From: Trema orientale
Lineage: Eukaryota > Streptophyta > Magnoliopsida > Rosales > Cannabaceae
Length of the DNA stretch: 64,000 nt
Direction of reading: 5' to 3'
Assembly: GCA_002914845.1 (NCBI GenBank)
Contig: JXTC01000372.1
Coordinates: forward strand, 208,624-272,623
Part shown: positions 34,019 through 46,266 of the stretch, piece after piece
How the letters are laid out: every line of letters begins with the position of its first letter
Position numbering within the stretch: position 1 is the stretch's first letter
Translations under genes and position numbers: made by a program
Notes under the pieces: model-generated
Databases searched by the model: none
The model's input: only the letters and a program-made list of their open reading frames with translations
What the model was told of the DNA's origin: nothing

Positions 34019-37000
34019 CAAATGTTTTTGGATACTTCTTTTGAGGTGAGTTAATAACACTAGAATGATTCAATGTTGTTACTTTTGGGGGATTTTCTGT
34101 TCCTACTCTTTTTTTTTTTTGTTTGTGCATTGGTAATGATGCCTTGACTTCGGTCTTTTGTATTGATTACTGTGAAAAAACTTTGTTTGAACTTTGAATT
34201 AAACAAATAAATGGGTAAGTTTGCTGCGACGAGTAACCTTAAAACAAGGGTCTTGCTTTGCCATATTGCGTTTATTTATAGATTCAGAGAAGGTCGAGAG
34301 TGAATTTTCTATGTCTTTATCGTTTTTTAATGTGTCATTTTATATGCATAAATCATCATCGGAATCTTAACTATGTTTTTTAATTTCCCTAATCAACAGT
34401 GTCCAAAGCTATTTAATTGTGAAATTTTCACTTTTGATTGAAAAGAAGTGGGAAAGGAAAAATAGAGACCAATACTAGTACTGAAGACAAGAGTTGCAAG
34501 AATTCTCGCATTCTGATATTCATACTGATTTTGTGTGTATATAATAAGAAATGGATGGTGCTATTATATGTTTAATCCATAGATAGTATAGAAACTATAA
34601 ATAAGCACTTCTTTCTCACATCTTCTTCCTCCTTTTCTTGATACAAGCCATTAATAAATCAAACACAAAGGTCAGGAACCTATTTGCTAGAGAAGGCCCA
34701 CTCGGTATAAATAGAAGCAAATCCTATAGTTTGTAACTGAAGTTATGATATGTTAATGCAGGTTGAGATTACGTCCTTATCATAGTTTATATTTTTTTGG
34801 CTCAAGGAGTTTGGGCTTAGTTTTAAAGTCGTATTTTTGTATTTTCACAGCTACCAAAGACCTTTACTTGCGCTATTGGCTAAATTAGCTTGACAATGAC
34901 ATGGGTCCCCTGAGGATTGGATATTGGACCTAACGTAAATTCACAATATTAGGTTGGTCCTCTTACATTTTGACACTGAATAGTACTAATCAAAGTATAG
35001 AATATCTAGTCTTGAAGCTTATGGCTCATCTTTCAAGTTTTCAAGGTAAAATTACCGCATTACTGATTTGAACTACAGCTTTCTTCTTCTTTTTTTTTTT
35101 TTTTTTAACATAAATATTATTTAGATATAAAGGTTATGTTGGTGTACATTTCTCTTGTGAATTATTCTTGTACTTTTTTTATTCTTGTACTTTTTTTTTT
35201 CCTTTGTCTATTAAGTACGGCAGAGAGAGATAATGTTTTTGAGGTTGAGCTTCCAAGACCATTTATCACCAATTATACTGCAAAAGTGCCACAAAATCCT
35301 TCCTTTCCTTTTTCCTTTTTTAAATTTTTTTTGGTCTTGTACTATTACTTTTACACCATGGTGGGACCAGAAGCACCACAAAGGTGCAGAACATTGTCTC
35401 TGATTAATAAAATGCTCGTCTCTCTTCGTCAATGAATAATGAAACTAATAGTCCCATATATAGACAATGGCTGCTTACCCCTTAATACATGCATTGCAGA
35501 TAAGTTGAGACATAACACAAAACGAGAATGATTAAAAAACAATTCCACATAAGGGATAGTCACTGGTTTTAAATCGAGGAAAAGATTAATTCACATTTAT
35601 TGACCATCAATTCTTTCATGTTTTGAAAACTCAATTACGATTAAAGCTTGAAAGTAAAACAGTCAAATATAATACCAAAATCACTAGCTCTTTTTTAAGC
35701 CCCACCTATGTCCTGGATATATCTGTTTTGTGCTCAATTGGTCTAGCTTAAGTTCTACTATCAAAATGTTCAAACTCCAAAGCTTAATTAGTGTTCCTAT
35801 TTTTTTTTCCCTAAATAAGGATGAATTATTAGTAGAACATAATGTCCCGGACAGAGAGGCATTAGGTGTATCTTATTTGGGCAAAACTTAGATTAGCTGG
35901 ACTCCATGACCAGTGGGGTCTTACGACAAAATCTAATCAGACTGTCCTATACATGGACGTGTGCCATTAGTAACTGCCCATGCACGTGGAGTAAGAGTGT
36001 CTCTATTTATTTATTTGTGTGTTTTCATTATAGTTACAATTTTTCTTTTTCTTTTTCCTGACAATTAAAGAACATGGTTCAGGCCTGAACAATAGTTGCC
36101 TTCAATGAGAAGGCAGAATCGTGGTGGGGACCTTCCTTCTCAATTGTTGGTGGTGACCATACAAAAACGTTTCTGGGTTTGTTTATTGGCTTTAGGAATT
36201 GGTCAATCTAATCATGTCAATGACCGAAAAACCAACATGGAAAATAAGAAAGTGTAAAAACATTGCCCACCTTTTAAAGTCTCATGTTTCAAAAGTTTTA
36301 CATTAGTACATATGTTCGGAGTTTGGACACTTAAAAAAAAGAGCTTTATTTTGCTGAAGAGAGAACTTAAATTGTGACTTTTTTTTTTTTTTTAAAATGA
36401 GGTTTAAGTAATAATTTTCGCTTACTATAAAGAAAAGAAAATAACTCACATATTCTAAGAGTTGAACTCCCGACTTAATACCCAATTTTTATCCTGCCTA
36501 CCCAATTTATAGAACTCCCGATTTAATACCTAATCTCTATCTTGCTCACCCGACCTAAGTAATAAATTCTGACTTATTTTAACAATGATCGTATTTAGTT
36601 CTAAAAATAAGTTTGGTACTAAATTTTGTATTTTTGACGTGAAGATTTTGTATTACCAAAAAAAGACGTGAAGATTTTGTATTTAAGTACCATAAACTCT
36701 GTGTCACAACAGAAAAGGAACCAAATTTCCAATTATTTGAACCGTGGCACTGCCCCTACTGCCAAGACAATACTGGTGTGCTCGCCAGTGATTCTTCTTT
36801 ACTGTCTCTATCTGTCTTCGTTAGATTATATATTCTCTTTCTCTCTCTCTCTTTCTTATCTTCCCATGAAATCTCTTCTACTTCATAGCCAAGTATTATA
36901 TGCACTCTCTCTATCTGTTACTAAAAACTTCATGAACCATTAAATGGCCAAAACTCATCCATTTAATAAGCTCATCTCTTATCTCCAACTTTTCCTTTAA

Positions 37001-37085
37001 TATCTCTCCTTCTCTCTCTGTTCAACATTGCTTTTACACAAAACCCATAAGTGTTTCAGTTTTGTTTGTAGCTGTCTGGCTCTAG
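34019..37085. other. Intergenic region
   Basis: No gene seen on either strand. It contains the DPH7 3' region, T-rich tracts (35,085-35,106, 36,379-36,396), a short imperfect direct repeat near 36,460-36,545 (AACTCCCGA.TTAATACC twice), and a CT-rich tract at 36,835-36,857 that may belong to the promoter or leader of the next gene. Confidence 0.6.
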
Positions 37086-37112
37086 ATGTCTCAGACTGAA
37101 TTTGAGGGCTAA
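37086..37112 (+). promoter_or_regulatory. Upstream ORF (8 codons plus stop)
   Basis: In the presumed leader of the membrane-protein gene an ATG opens MSQTEFEG and stops at TAA 37,110-37,112, only 8 bases before the main ATG at 37,121. It could lower translation of the main frame if the leader includes it. Confidence 0.5.
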
Positions 37113-37120
37113 GCTCTGAA

Positions 37121-40100
37121 ATGGATTCTCTTAAAACTTATCATTTGGTCTTATTTTTCTGTGCTTTTTCACTTTTGTGCTTCCAAGAAAGCTGTAATGG
37201 TTCGGAGGTCTCTGTGAAGTTCTTGAAGGCTCCTCATGCATTCTCACATTTGAACTCAGCAACTTTTGTATTTGAGGTTTTCCAAGGTGGGAATGGGAGC
37301 ATTTGTGGAAATTGTAGCTACACTTGCAGGGTATGCTATATTTCAGTCAAACCAAGTGTTACCCTTTTTCTAGTTTGTGTTGCTGTCATTCTCTCTGTCA
37401 CATATGAGCTCTATCTTGTGGTTAATGATTCAATGTGTGCATAAAATCTCAGCAAGTTCATTTTTGTTTTTGTTTTTTATTTTCAATGGTAATCACAGCC
37501 ATGTGGTTTCTTGGTAATTATCTTGGTCTTATACCTCCATGGGAGGACAAATTTAATTTTCATTTTTTTTTTGAGATTTTTTTTTTTCTTTTTTGGTGGT
37601 ATATGTCCTATGAACGAAGAAACAGGATTGTTACTGGAGCTTGTTTAATCGTTGTAGCTGATCCATGCATGCAGGTGGATGGTGGAATTGCCTCCAACTG
37701 TGAGACTAGAAAGGTTTCATACTTGGGGATGCAGGATGGGCCACACACATTTGAAGTCTGCACAAATGGGCTTCAGGAAGTTGGCTGTGCTAGCTATAAC
37801 TGGACAATTGGTTAAGAACCCTTCCCTAATCATTTTCAAGTAGTTAATTATGTAGAAAATGAAGAACAAAAAACAAAGCTTGGTGCAGACATATATGTTT
37901 TCTAAGTGAAGTGGATAAATCTTAAACAAAGAGATGCAGTTTGCAGAAGAATGAGGCCTAGCTTCTCTTAAGATCATTTATACTGGCAGCTTCCACCACC
38001 TTATTTTTCAATTCATTGTTCAAAGAGTATGTAAAGATTAGACTTTTGTCCAAGTTTAGACTGGAAGAAGTCGATCAATCTCCAATATTGGGTCCACAAA
38101 GTAGTGGATTGTGGGAAAACTGAACATACAAGTATAACTACGGACTCTTAAGTTTAGTTGTATTTGCTATGCTAATGTGTGTTTTATCTTAATGTTTTGC
38201 AGACACAATATCTCCTACAGCATATGTTACGGCCTCTAGTTCTTTTACAAATGCTTTAAATTTTTCTGTAAATATTACATTCAGTGAGCTCTGTACTGGT
38301 GGAGGAGGTTTTACATGTTTGTCTGCAAATGCCTGCAACGTGAGTAGGTGGCCAACTGACATTCATTACACTTCTTAATATTTTGGCATGTCCTGTTTTA
38401 TTTGTATTAGTTCTGGTAAATGCTAGTTTCTGAAAATTTCTCTCAGCTTGGATTATAGAAAAAGCTTTACCAGAAACAAAGAGAACCATGATTCCGTGAA
38501 TTTTTGAAGAGATTACTGACTTTATGTTTGGTGCGAAAGTCTTTATGCCATCGTAGTTCTTTGTAGTTAAAAGAACGACGAAACAAACGAAACAACTTTT
38601 CCAGTATGGAATTTTCTGTATGAGTAATCTGCAAAATCAACACTTGCTATTCTGTGATGATTAGTATTATTCTGTTGGCAGATAAAATGAACACAAATTA
38701 ATGTTCTGTGCTTTCTTTTCTTCAGCTGTTGGTTTATGGCGCGGGCAAAGTTATACCAACTTCACTCAATGTTCTTCAGCCAAACCTGACATATTCTCTT
38801 GTTGTGGGTTTGTCATCTCAAGTTGAATATGGAAGAGTAATTCTGGTAATGGATAAAAATTTCTGCACAGATAATGCTGGAAACAGATTTACAAGGACAG
38901 CAAATTCAAGTTTCTTTGTTCATTTTGGTGAGTATGTATGTCCATATTATATGAAAACGTTTTGATTATCAGCAGTTGTTCCCTTTGTTGAAAGGAGTTG
39001 TAACCAAATAGGAAAAGGTTCCCTTGTTTAATTAATTATTTGCAGTGTATTACGTCTCATCAGATTTTATGTTTCTTTCTGTTGATGGATAACCTTTGAT
39101 AACCTTATCCTTTTTCGGTAGATCAACTTCTAGGTGTAATTTACTATATTCTAGAGTTGAAACCATTTTCTCAAGTTATAATTCATATTTGAAGTCAATG
39201 CTGTTTTATTGTGCAGACAGGAGAAATGTCTTTGTCAACTTAAGGATTCATATTCCGGAAAGGCTAGTTCAACTTAATGGTCAAACTAGAACAGTGCTGG
39301 CAACCAACGATTACAATCACCTGAAAGTGTACCTGTATTTCTCAGAACCAGTCCTCAATTCATCCATGGAAATTCTAAATTCTTTGAACATAAGTCAAGG
39401 TGTGCTCCTTCCTATTAATGGAAAGAACTACGGGAATCGCAGATTTGGATTTATGGTCAGTTGTCCAAAGTTCTGACTTCTGTTGTACTTAAAATTTATG
39501 CTGATCTTATATCTCTTAACACCCATGTTTCTTATTTCCCTTACAGGTTGAAGATATATCTAGCATTTCCATAGTCACGTTGAGCCTTAACTCAAATCTT
39601 ATTATAAGCAGACAAGGGACTCCAGTTTCTCCAATTTCGCCTGTAACTTTCCTTTATGGTACACACTGCTTTTGATTTTGAAAGTAATAAAAAGAAAAGA
39701 ATTGATATCCTATCTGTGAATTGATTTCAGTTTTTCTATCTGAATAAAACTTTTTTTTTTTTTTAACTTTGAACTTAAATGTTGATATTGATAGCAGGAA
39801 CATACCTTCTCCTTCCCTTTCACAAAGATTCTGTTTTCTTTTGTGATAATTATACAAAATGTGTATTCTTTTTCCTTACAACGAAGACCCCTGATTTCGA
39901 CTTTGTTATAAACTAAGATTCTCAGAGGCCTGCCGTGAAGTTGAGTACAACATCTGCTATGAGGACAAGGACAAGAGAACACAATATTCCCATATCAATA
40001 ATATTCATGAAACCTGTATTTGGCTTCAACTCCTCTTATTTATCAGTCTCAGGAGGGCATGTGCAGAGGCAAGTATATTCATTCTATCAACCTACGTCTT

Positions 40101-43100
40101 CTGGCCATCTGCATGCACTTATTTTTCATGTACCTACTGTACTGTGCATGTCAACATGTCGATGATATAAACAGATGTAGCTTCTTAACTTGTTTACCCC
40201 TTCTATTTCTACATAGATATGTGCATAATGATTGAAAAATGTATGTAATATGATATAAAAGCATATTTTCTTTAAATTTTTCTTGTATTCTTATCAGAAT
40301 ATATACTCTTCTCCAGCTTTCACCAAATAAGTCGTAGCACATACATCATCGACATAAAAGCAAGTGATGATATAGTATCCGTCAATGTTCCTGAAAATGT
40401 TACTGGGGATGTTGCTGGAAACAAGAATCTGGCGTCCAATGTTCTACAAGTGAAGCACTGTAAGGATTTCTTTGTTTTACTTCATGTTTTTTCGCTTGAT
40501 AGAAATGAGTTGCACAAATACAATATCCTGATGGAGTTTCAAGGGTGAGGATTTCTTCCTAAAATTCTTTTCCTACTTGTTGAATGATGGAAGTTTGAAC
40601 AATATAAACAGATTCAGTACCTTTGATATCTTCCGTGATTTCTGCACTTGTGACCGCTTCATTTTTAGCAACATCTCTTGCGGCGGGGATTCTCACATTT
40701 TCAACTGCAAGCCTTCAAAATTGTTGGACATTTAGAGGCCCGTCTTCTTTGACAACCTATCCTGCAAGAAATCTATTCGTATGATACTTAACCTTGTAGA
40801 TTGTCTAACAACTACTAATTCACATTTTACTTAGTTACCATCATTATAGGGGAAAAAAATTACTAATTCGTAGTCTCCTTCTTATTCTGTTCAGAGAATT
40901 GCTTGCCACATTCAGGTTTTTGCACTGTCAAGATGGTTGGCAGTTATGTTGCCAGTTGAGTACTATGAATTTGCTAGGGGCTTACAGTGGAGTATTCCCT
41001 ATTTTGATCTCCCATGGGAGAATGGGCACAGCAGCCTTTTAATGGTGGGCTCTAGTCCTTTTTCCAGCTCAAGTTCCCATATTTCTGAGATTTATGATTC
41101 AGAAAATTTCCAAAACTTGCAACTAGAAGAAGAGAATTCAAATGTCACTGCTCAAGTGTATGGACTACCACTTGATCCAATGGAATACAGATTATATTTT
41201 GAGGTCATAAATGCTAAACTTTCTTGTAGCTAGTTTTCTTCTGTTAGTATGAAATGAAATCTTATGATGAATATATTATGTCATTGCAGAACCATAACAT
41301 CAAACCTGAAGCTGAATATCTGTTAGACCCTCAAAACTCGAATGGGTATGTTGCTGAAATATCACTATCCATTCATTTATATGCTTCACTTGCCTTTGTT
41401 GATCTTAAAGGAAAGTGAATGATCTGAGATTGGCCATATTTGCTTTGTAATAAGATAAACTCCCTAGCAGATTAAATAATTATGCTGACAAACGTTACTT
41501 ATGAAGAAACAGTTCTTTTGGTAAAAGTCTAATCGGGAACAGAATTTCCTTCATGTGAAAATTACATTTGTGTAACTACTTATGTCTATTTATAAAGTTT
41601 TATCTACAAACCTTTTTTGCCCCTTTTCTGTAGGTGGAAGAATTTCGATAGAAGCATGTTCTGGCTAGGTTTAATTGGTGGTGGTTTAGTATTTCTGCAT
41701 GTTCTACTGATTTTCATTCTGAAGTTGAGGATGAAAAGTTCTGAAAATCAGAAGGGATATGGAGCACTCACATTCCCAAGATTCGAGATATTTCTTATCA
41801 TTTTGGCACTTCCTTGTCTCTCTGAGGTTTCTGCTGCTCTAGCTACAGGTAGTTTCAATGTTGACTGCTTTCCTTCCCCTTAAGCCAAACTATTCTTTGC
41901 CTTTATTTTAGTTAAACTACTCTTCGCATACAGTAAGCGAAACATCTTCGGCTTTCTTGTTCAGGTACTCCGGTGGAGATGACATTAGCCTGTGCATGTT
42001 TTTAAATTACCTATGAAGTCTTAGTACATCATTATTCTAAAGGGAAAGGAAGTTTCAGAACTGATGCTTCTGTTCATATCTTTTAACTACATGACATTTG
42101 ATCCTTTTTTTTCCCCTCATGATTAGTCTTCTATAGGAAATCATATATATACTCATTTATATCTTACTTTTATCTTGGTTTTTTGATTGAAGGAAAAGAT
42201 TCATCAGGGGTTATAGTCGGCGTTCTGTTGTTAGGCATTGTGTCAATTCTGCTGTTATCCTTGCTTGTTTTCCTCTCATTTGGAATTACTTTCGGGAAGC
42301 TACTTCAATACAAGGAAGTACATCGAGAAGGCCGCAGATTTCATTGGTATCAAGAACTTATCCGAGTTACGCTTGGTCCTGGTAAAAGGGGCCAGTGGAC
42401 TTGGATAAGGGAAACAAACTCACTCTACTTGATCATTTTAGGCCCCCTATATGAAGATCTAAGAGGCCCTCCAAAATACATGCTCTCACAGATTTCTGGG
42501 GGCAATCCATTGCCCCACAAGCATGGCGATCGTATCATTGCCTCTGATGATGAAACAGAAGATGCAGAAGCACCTTTCATCCAAAAGCTGTTTGGAATAC
42601 TGAGAATATACTACACGCTGCTCGAATGTATGAAACGAGTTTCCCTTGGAATCATGGCCGGCGTCTACATGGAGAACTGGTCTTCAAAAACTCCATCACT
42701 AACCTTACTGTGCATAACATCTTTTCAGCTTTTCTTCCTAGTTCTTAAGAAGCCATTTATCAAGAAAAAGGTTCAATTGGTTGAGATAATCTCGGTTGCC
42801 AGCGAAGTTGGTCTATTTGCTACTTGTGTTACTCTCTTGGGGAAGGAATTTTCATCTAAGCACCAGACTAAAGTTGGCATTTTCATGGTTATACTATTCC
42901 TAGTTGGATATATTTCACAGATAATCAATGAGTGGTATGCCTTATACAGACAGACAATGCTGTTAGACCCTGCTGAGAAATCTTTCTTAACAGGCTTGAG
43001 AATAGCTTCAGTTGGGTGCATACTACTATTCATACCACAAAAGTTGATCAAGAAATTAGAAAACAAGTTCTCACATCCCAGGCAAGGAGAAAGAGATAAC

Positions 43101-43379
43101 ACTGTTCCTTCAGCTGAAGGATATAAGAGCTCGAGCCGGAGCTCGGGCTCAACTGAAAAACCATGGCTTAAACAGTTGAGAGAAATGGCAAAGGCTAGCT
43201 TTAGTAAAGAAGCAAGTGGAAGTGGAAATGTAAATGACCCTTCAACCAGTCGAAGTGGATGGAGTGGGATTTGGGGCACCAAAAGGAGTGGTAGTTCAAG
43301 TGTAAGCTCCTCTTCAGATTTCAAGTCAAAACCAAAATCTTTATACAAAGATTTAGATGCTATTTTTGCATCCAAGTGA
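37121..43379 (+). CDS. Large plant multi-pass membrane protein of unknown function
   Basis: Thirteen exons by frame and splice sites: 37121-37330, 37675-37810, 38203-38339, 38726-38927, 39217-39455, 39547-39658, 39918-40068, 40317-40459, 40612-40778, 40895-41203, 41290-41345, 41634-41848, 42193-43379. The product is about 1,087 residues. It has a signal peptide (about 1-27), a Cys-containing extracellular part with Ig-like beta-rich stretches and many Asn glycosylation sites (to about 445), then hydrophobic segments near 446-480, 628-652, 669-690, 698-725, 860-878, 888-909, 920-938 and 960-977. The tail is Ser-rich and cytosolic or lumenal. I recognise it as a conserved plant family often labelled 'bacterial Ig-like domain' protein, with a channel-like membrane half. 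No enzymatic motif is visible. All exons are intact; intron 7 is GC-AG. Confidence 0.82.
40069..40316 (+). other. GC-AG intron in the membrane-protein gene
   Basis: Exon 7 ends CAGAG and the intron begins GCAAGT; the acceptor CTTCTCCAG ends at 40,316. Joining at these sites keeps the frame and gives the expected VQSFHQISRS. No GT donor nearby does so. Confidence 0.7.
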
Positions 43380-45449
43380 TGAGAAAAACAAAACCATTTA
43401 TTATTATTATTATTTTTTTGTGAGAAGAGAATGATCATTCCCAGTTGTTTTACGTAAAATGGTTTCTAGAGAGCTGAGCTTACATGACTACTTTGTTTGA
43501 AACTTGTCTATGGAGCATTGAAATGAAAAATGGTTGGTTCATGGTGATTGCTCGAATTGTGGTGACAGGGTCTTACTAATACATGGGTTCGGTTGAATGT
43601 ACAAAATTGAGACTTGTAATCTTGTATAATGAATAGCCATTATTGATCTATAATTATGTACTATGGGATTCATTCACCTAGCTTTATTGGCCGGAATTCA
43701 CCTTAATTTTTTGTGATCCACATTTGTTTTACACTTTTTATTTCTTTTTAGGATAGATGAGGCATAACAGGAGTGAGGGGACATTCAAACGTTAAATATG
43801 CACGAGGTAAATTTTTTTGTCTTTCTACCTAGTTGGTGCAATTTTCTCGCTTAAATTTGATACTATCGAGTATTGACTTGATCAAATATCACACTTGACT
43901 TCTTGGATGGTGATATACAAGTCCAATTTTCTTGAGAGCAAAAATTAACTTGAAGTGAAAAAATAAGTCAATTAATTAAAGATAATACTTGAGGTTCCAA
44001 CTATTGTACCAGTATATGTTGTATATGAGTTGTCATCACTTAATTCGTAGTAAATTTGATACTCAGGTATTGGTACAAAAACTTAGGTACAATAATTTAA
44101 TTGGTACAAAAACTTAGGTACAATAATTAAGATCCCTAACATTATTCATTAATTAATGATCCATGTGGACTATTGTGCACATTACTAATTTACTACTTAC
44201 ATCATTCATTAATTAATGATCCATGTGGACTATATAGAGTATATGCCATTCCTTAATTGTGCACATTACTAATTTACTACTTACATCATGTAAATTAATC
44301 TTGGGTCTTCTAGGAAAATAGTCTTTACAACATCACTATTTGCTGACATGGTAGCCGAAAAGCCTAAAATACCTTAGTCGAGCTCAATAGCTTTCTAGTT
44401 TAGTCTAGTCTAACGGAAAATTTTTGGTGAATCGTGATTTCCTAGCCCGAACATTAGCGATTTGAAGCTTCAAATCAATAATAAAATGCTTAGATTTGGA
44501 GATATTTACACCAAGCACTGCCTTATATTTCAAAAATACGTGTTTTTATATTTTATTTCAAAAATACCAGTTTTCTAGGTACATTTTATATGTAAAATTT
44601 GTTCGGTACATATTTTCAATGTATATGTTAATTGATTTTAAGGTATAATTTTTATCTATGAAATTTATAGCTTGATATACATTTTATGTATAAAATACTT
44701 GTGCTATATATTTCTCCAAAAATGAATATAAAAAGGGATATCTGAAAAAATAAAATAAAAAACAGATATTTATAAAAATATGTTTAAGAAAACAGGTATA
44801 TGTACTTTTCCCTATATTTTGACTAAACCTCATAAATCTCAAAACTCAAACTTATAAAATAATTTTAATATACTCAAACATCAAATCTTATATGAGATAA
44901 TTTTGAAGTTTTAACTAAATTTACCTAAATTTGGTTCTATTTATCTAAATTTTCCCAATTACTCCTCCTATAGATTATTTTGACTCTTTTTCACGGGTTA
45001 ACATGGGGTGGATTTTTGGTTTTTCCATGGAGTTGAGATTAGAGAAAAATGAGAATCAAGAACCAACTATAGTATTAACGTATTTGACTTGACTATCAGT
45101 ATTGGAGCATAAAGGAATAACAAATTATATAAGCAATTTTTTTTTTTTTTCCGGGCTTAGGTTGTCAAGTTTGGTTTGCTTTGGATTGATAAGGAGCCTT
45201 AGTGCCACTCTCTTCTTTTCAACTTAACATGTGGTAAACACAATAATTTATTATATTATTAAAGATATATTTTAATGAAATCTACGTATGATGTACACAT
45301 ATATATTTGATATGGATTTCGGTGTCTCAAATTTGGTGTAGGTCGGTCATCAGATCTATATAACATCACAAGCAATGCTATTTATCCCGAATATCACTTA
45401 AAAAAAAAAAAAACAAGATAAAAAAAATAAGCAATCAAGTGTATCTACT
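43380..45449. other. Intergenic region with short direct repeats
   Basis: No gene seen. A 32-bp phrase (TTGGTACAAAAACTTAGGTA...) occurs twice at about 44,070-44,130, and a roughly 70-bp block (TTAATGATCCATGTGGACTAT ... TACTTACATCAT) occurs twice at about 44,147-44,288. The segment 44,520-44,810 is an inverted relative of the repeat at about 5,195-5,640. Confidence 0.55.
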
Positions 45450-45903
45450 ATGAGTAATGCTATGGAGCACCAATGGTGTCCAGCACCACAGTGATATGTC
45501 TGTTTGTCACTGGATGATTTAATTAATAAACTGGGTCCTACATAGGCTCCACTTAAATTATAATTATGATTAGCCAGTAACAGACTGACACATCACTGTG
45601 GTGCTGGGCACCATGTGGTGCCCTATAGCATTATTCATCCACTATAGTATGTGCATGTGCCACGTGGCACATACTATCAAAATGTGCCACGTGACACATG
45701 CACATACTATAGTGGATGAATAATGCTATAGAGCACCAGTGGTACCCAGCACCACAGTGATGTGTCAGTCTGTCACTGGCTAATCATAATTATAATTTAA
45801 GTGGGACTCATGTGGGACCCAGTTTATTAATTAAATCATCCAGTAACAAACAGATATGTCACTGTGGTGCTGGACACCACTGGTGCCCCATAATATTGCT
45901 CAT
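45450..45903. mobile_element. 454-bp palindrome made of two palindromic MITE copies
   Basis: The whole segment reads as an inverted repeat from ATGAG at 45,450 to CTCAT at 45,903, centred near 45,676. Each arm (about 45,455-45,633 and 45,721-45,897) is itself an inverted repeat starting with TAATGCTAT followed by a GCACCA and CCAGCACCACAGTGA block. The spacer carries two G-box cores (CACGTG) in mirror position. It lies about 360 bp upstream of the GRXC1 start. It is probably two head-to-head copies of one MITE family, or a larger fold-back. Confidence 0.8.
45661..45693. promoter_or_regulatory. Paired G-box cores in the palindrome centre
   Basis: CACGTG at 45,661-45,666 (within GCCACGTGGC) and at 45,688-45,693 (within GCCACGTGAC). 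G-boxes bind bZIP and bHLH factors. Whether they act on the glutaredoxin gene is unknown. Confidence 0.4.
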
Positions 45904-46266
45904 TTTATAGAGATGCCACATCGGTCGAAAAAATAAAAGGCCGTATTGATATAGGATGTGCCACATGGCACGTGAGTAGGACAACACGTCACGGCCGTGG
46001 GCCCGTGGCACTTGGCCGAAGTACCCCTTACATAATATTTTACCTTATTTGCGTGGTAAGTAAGCAGAGGAGGTAAAGCGTTGTAACAGTCAGAAAGCCC
46101 CAAAAAAGGTGCTGCCACCAAGCTGCTCCATTTCTTGCCACCTGAGAAGCCCTCCCCTGCATTTTGCAACACCTGGTCTCAAATCCCTCTTTCTCTCTGC
46201 ATTTCATACAATACAACACGTACAATCATACAGTTATATATATATATATATTATATATAAATCCAA

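Noticed and set aside
36450..36545. tRNA-like T-arm text (GGGAGTTCAACTC on the minus strand)
   Set aside because: No matching acceptor, D or anticodon arms could be built; it recurs as part of a short direct repeat.
42773..43438. 221-codon minus-strand frame
   Set aside because: Antisense shadow of the last exon of the membrane-protein gene, whose plus-strand frame is strongly supported by hydrophobic segments and splicing.
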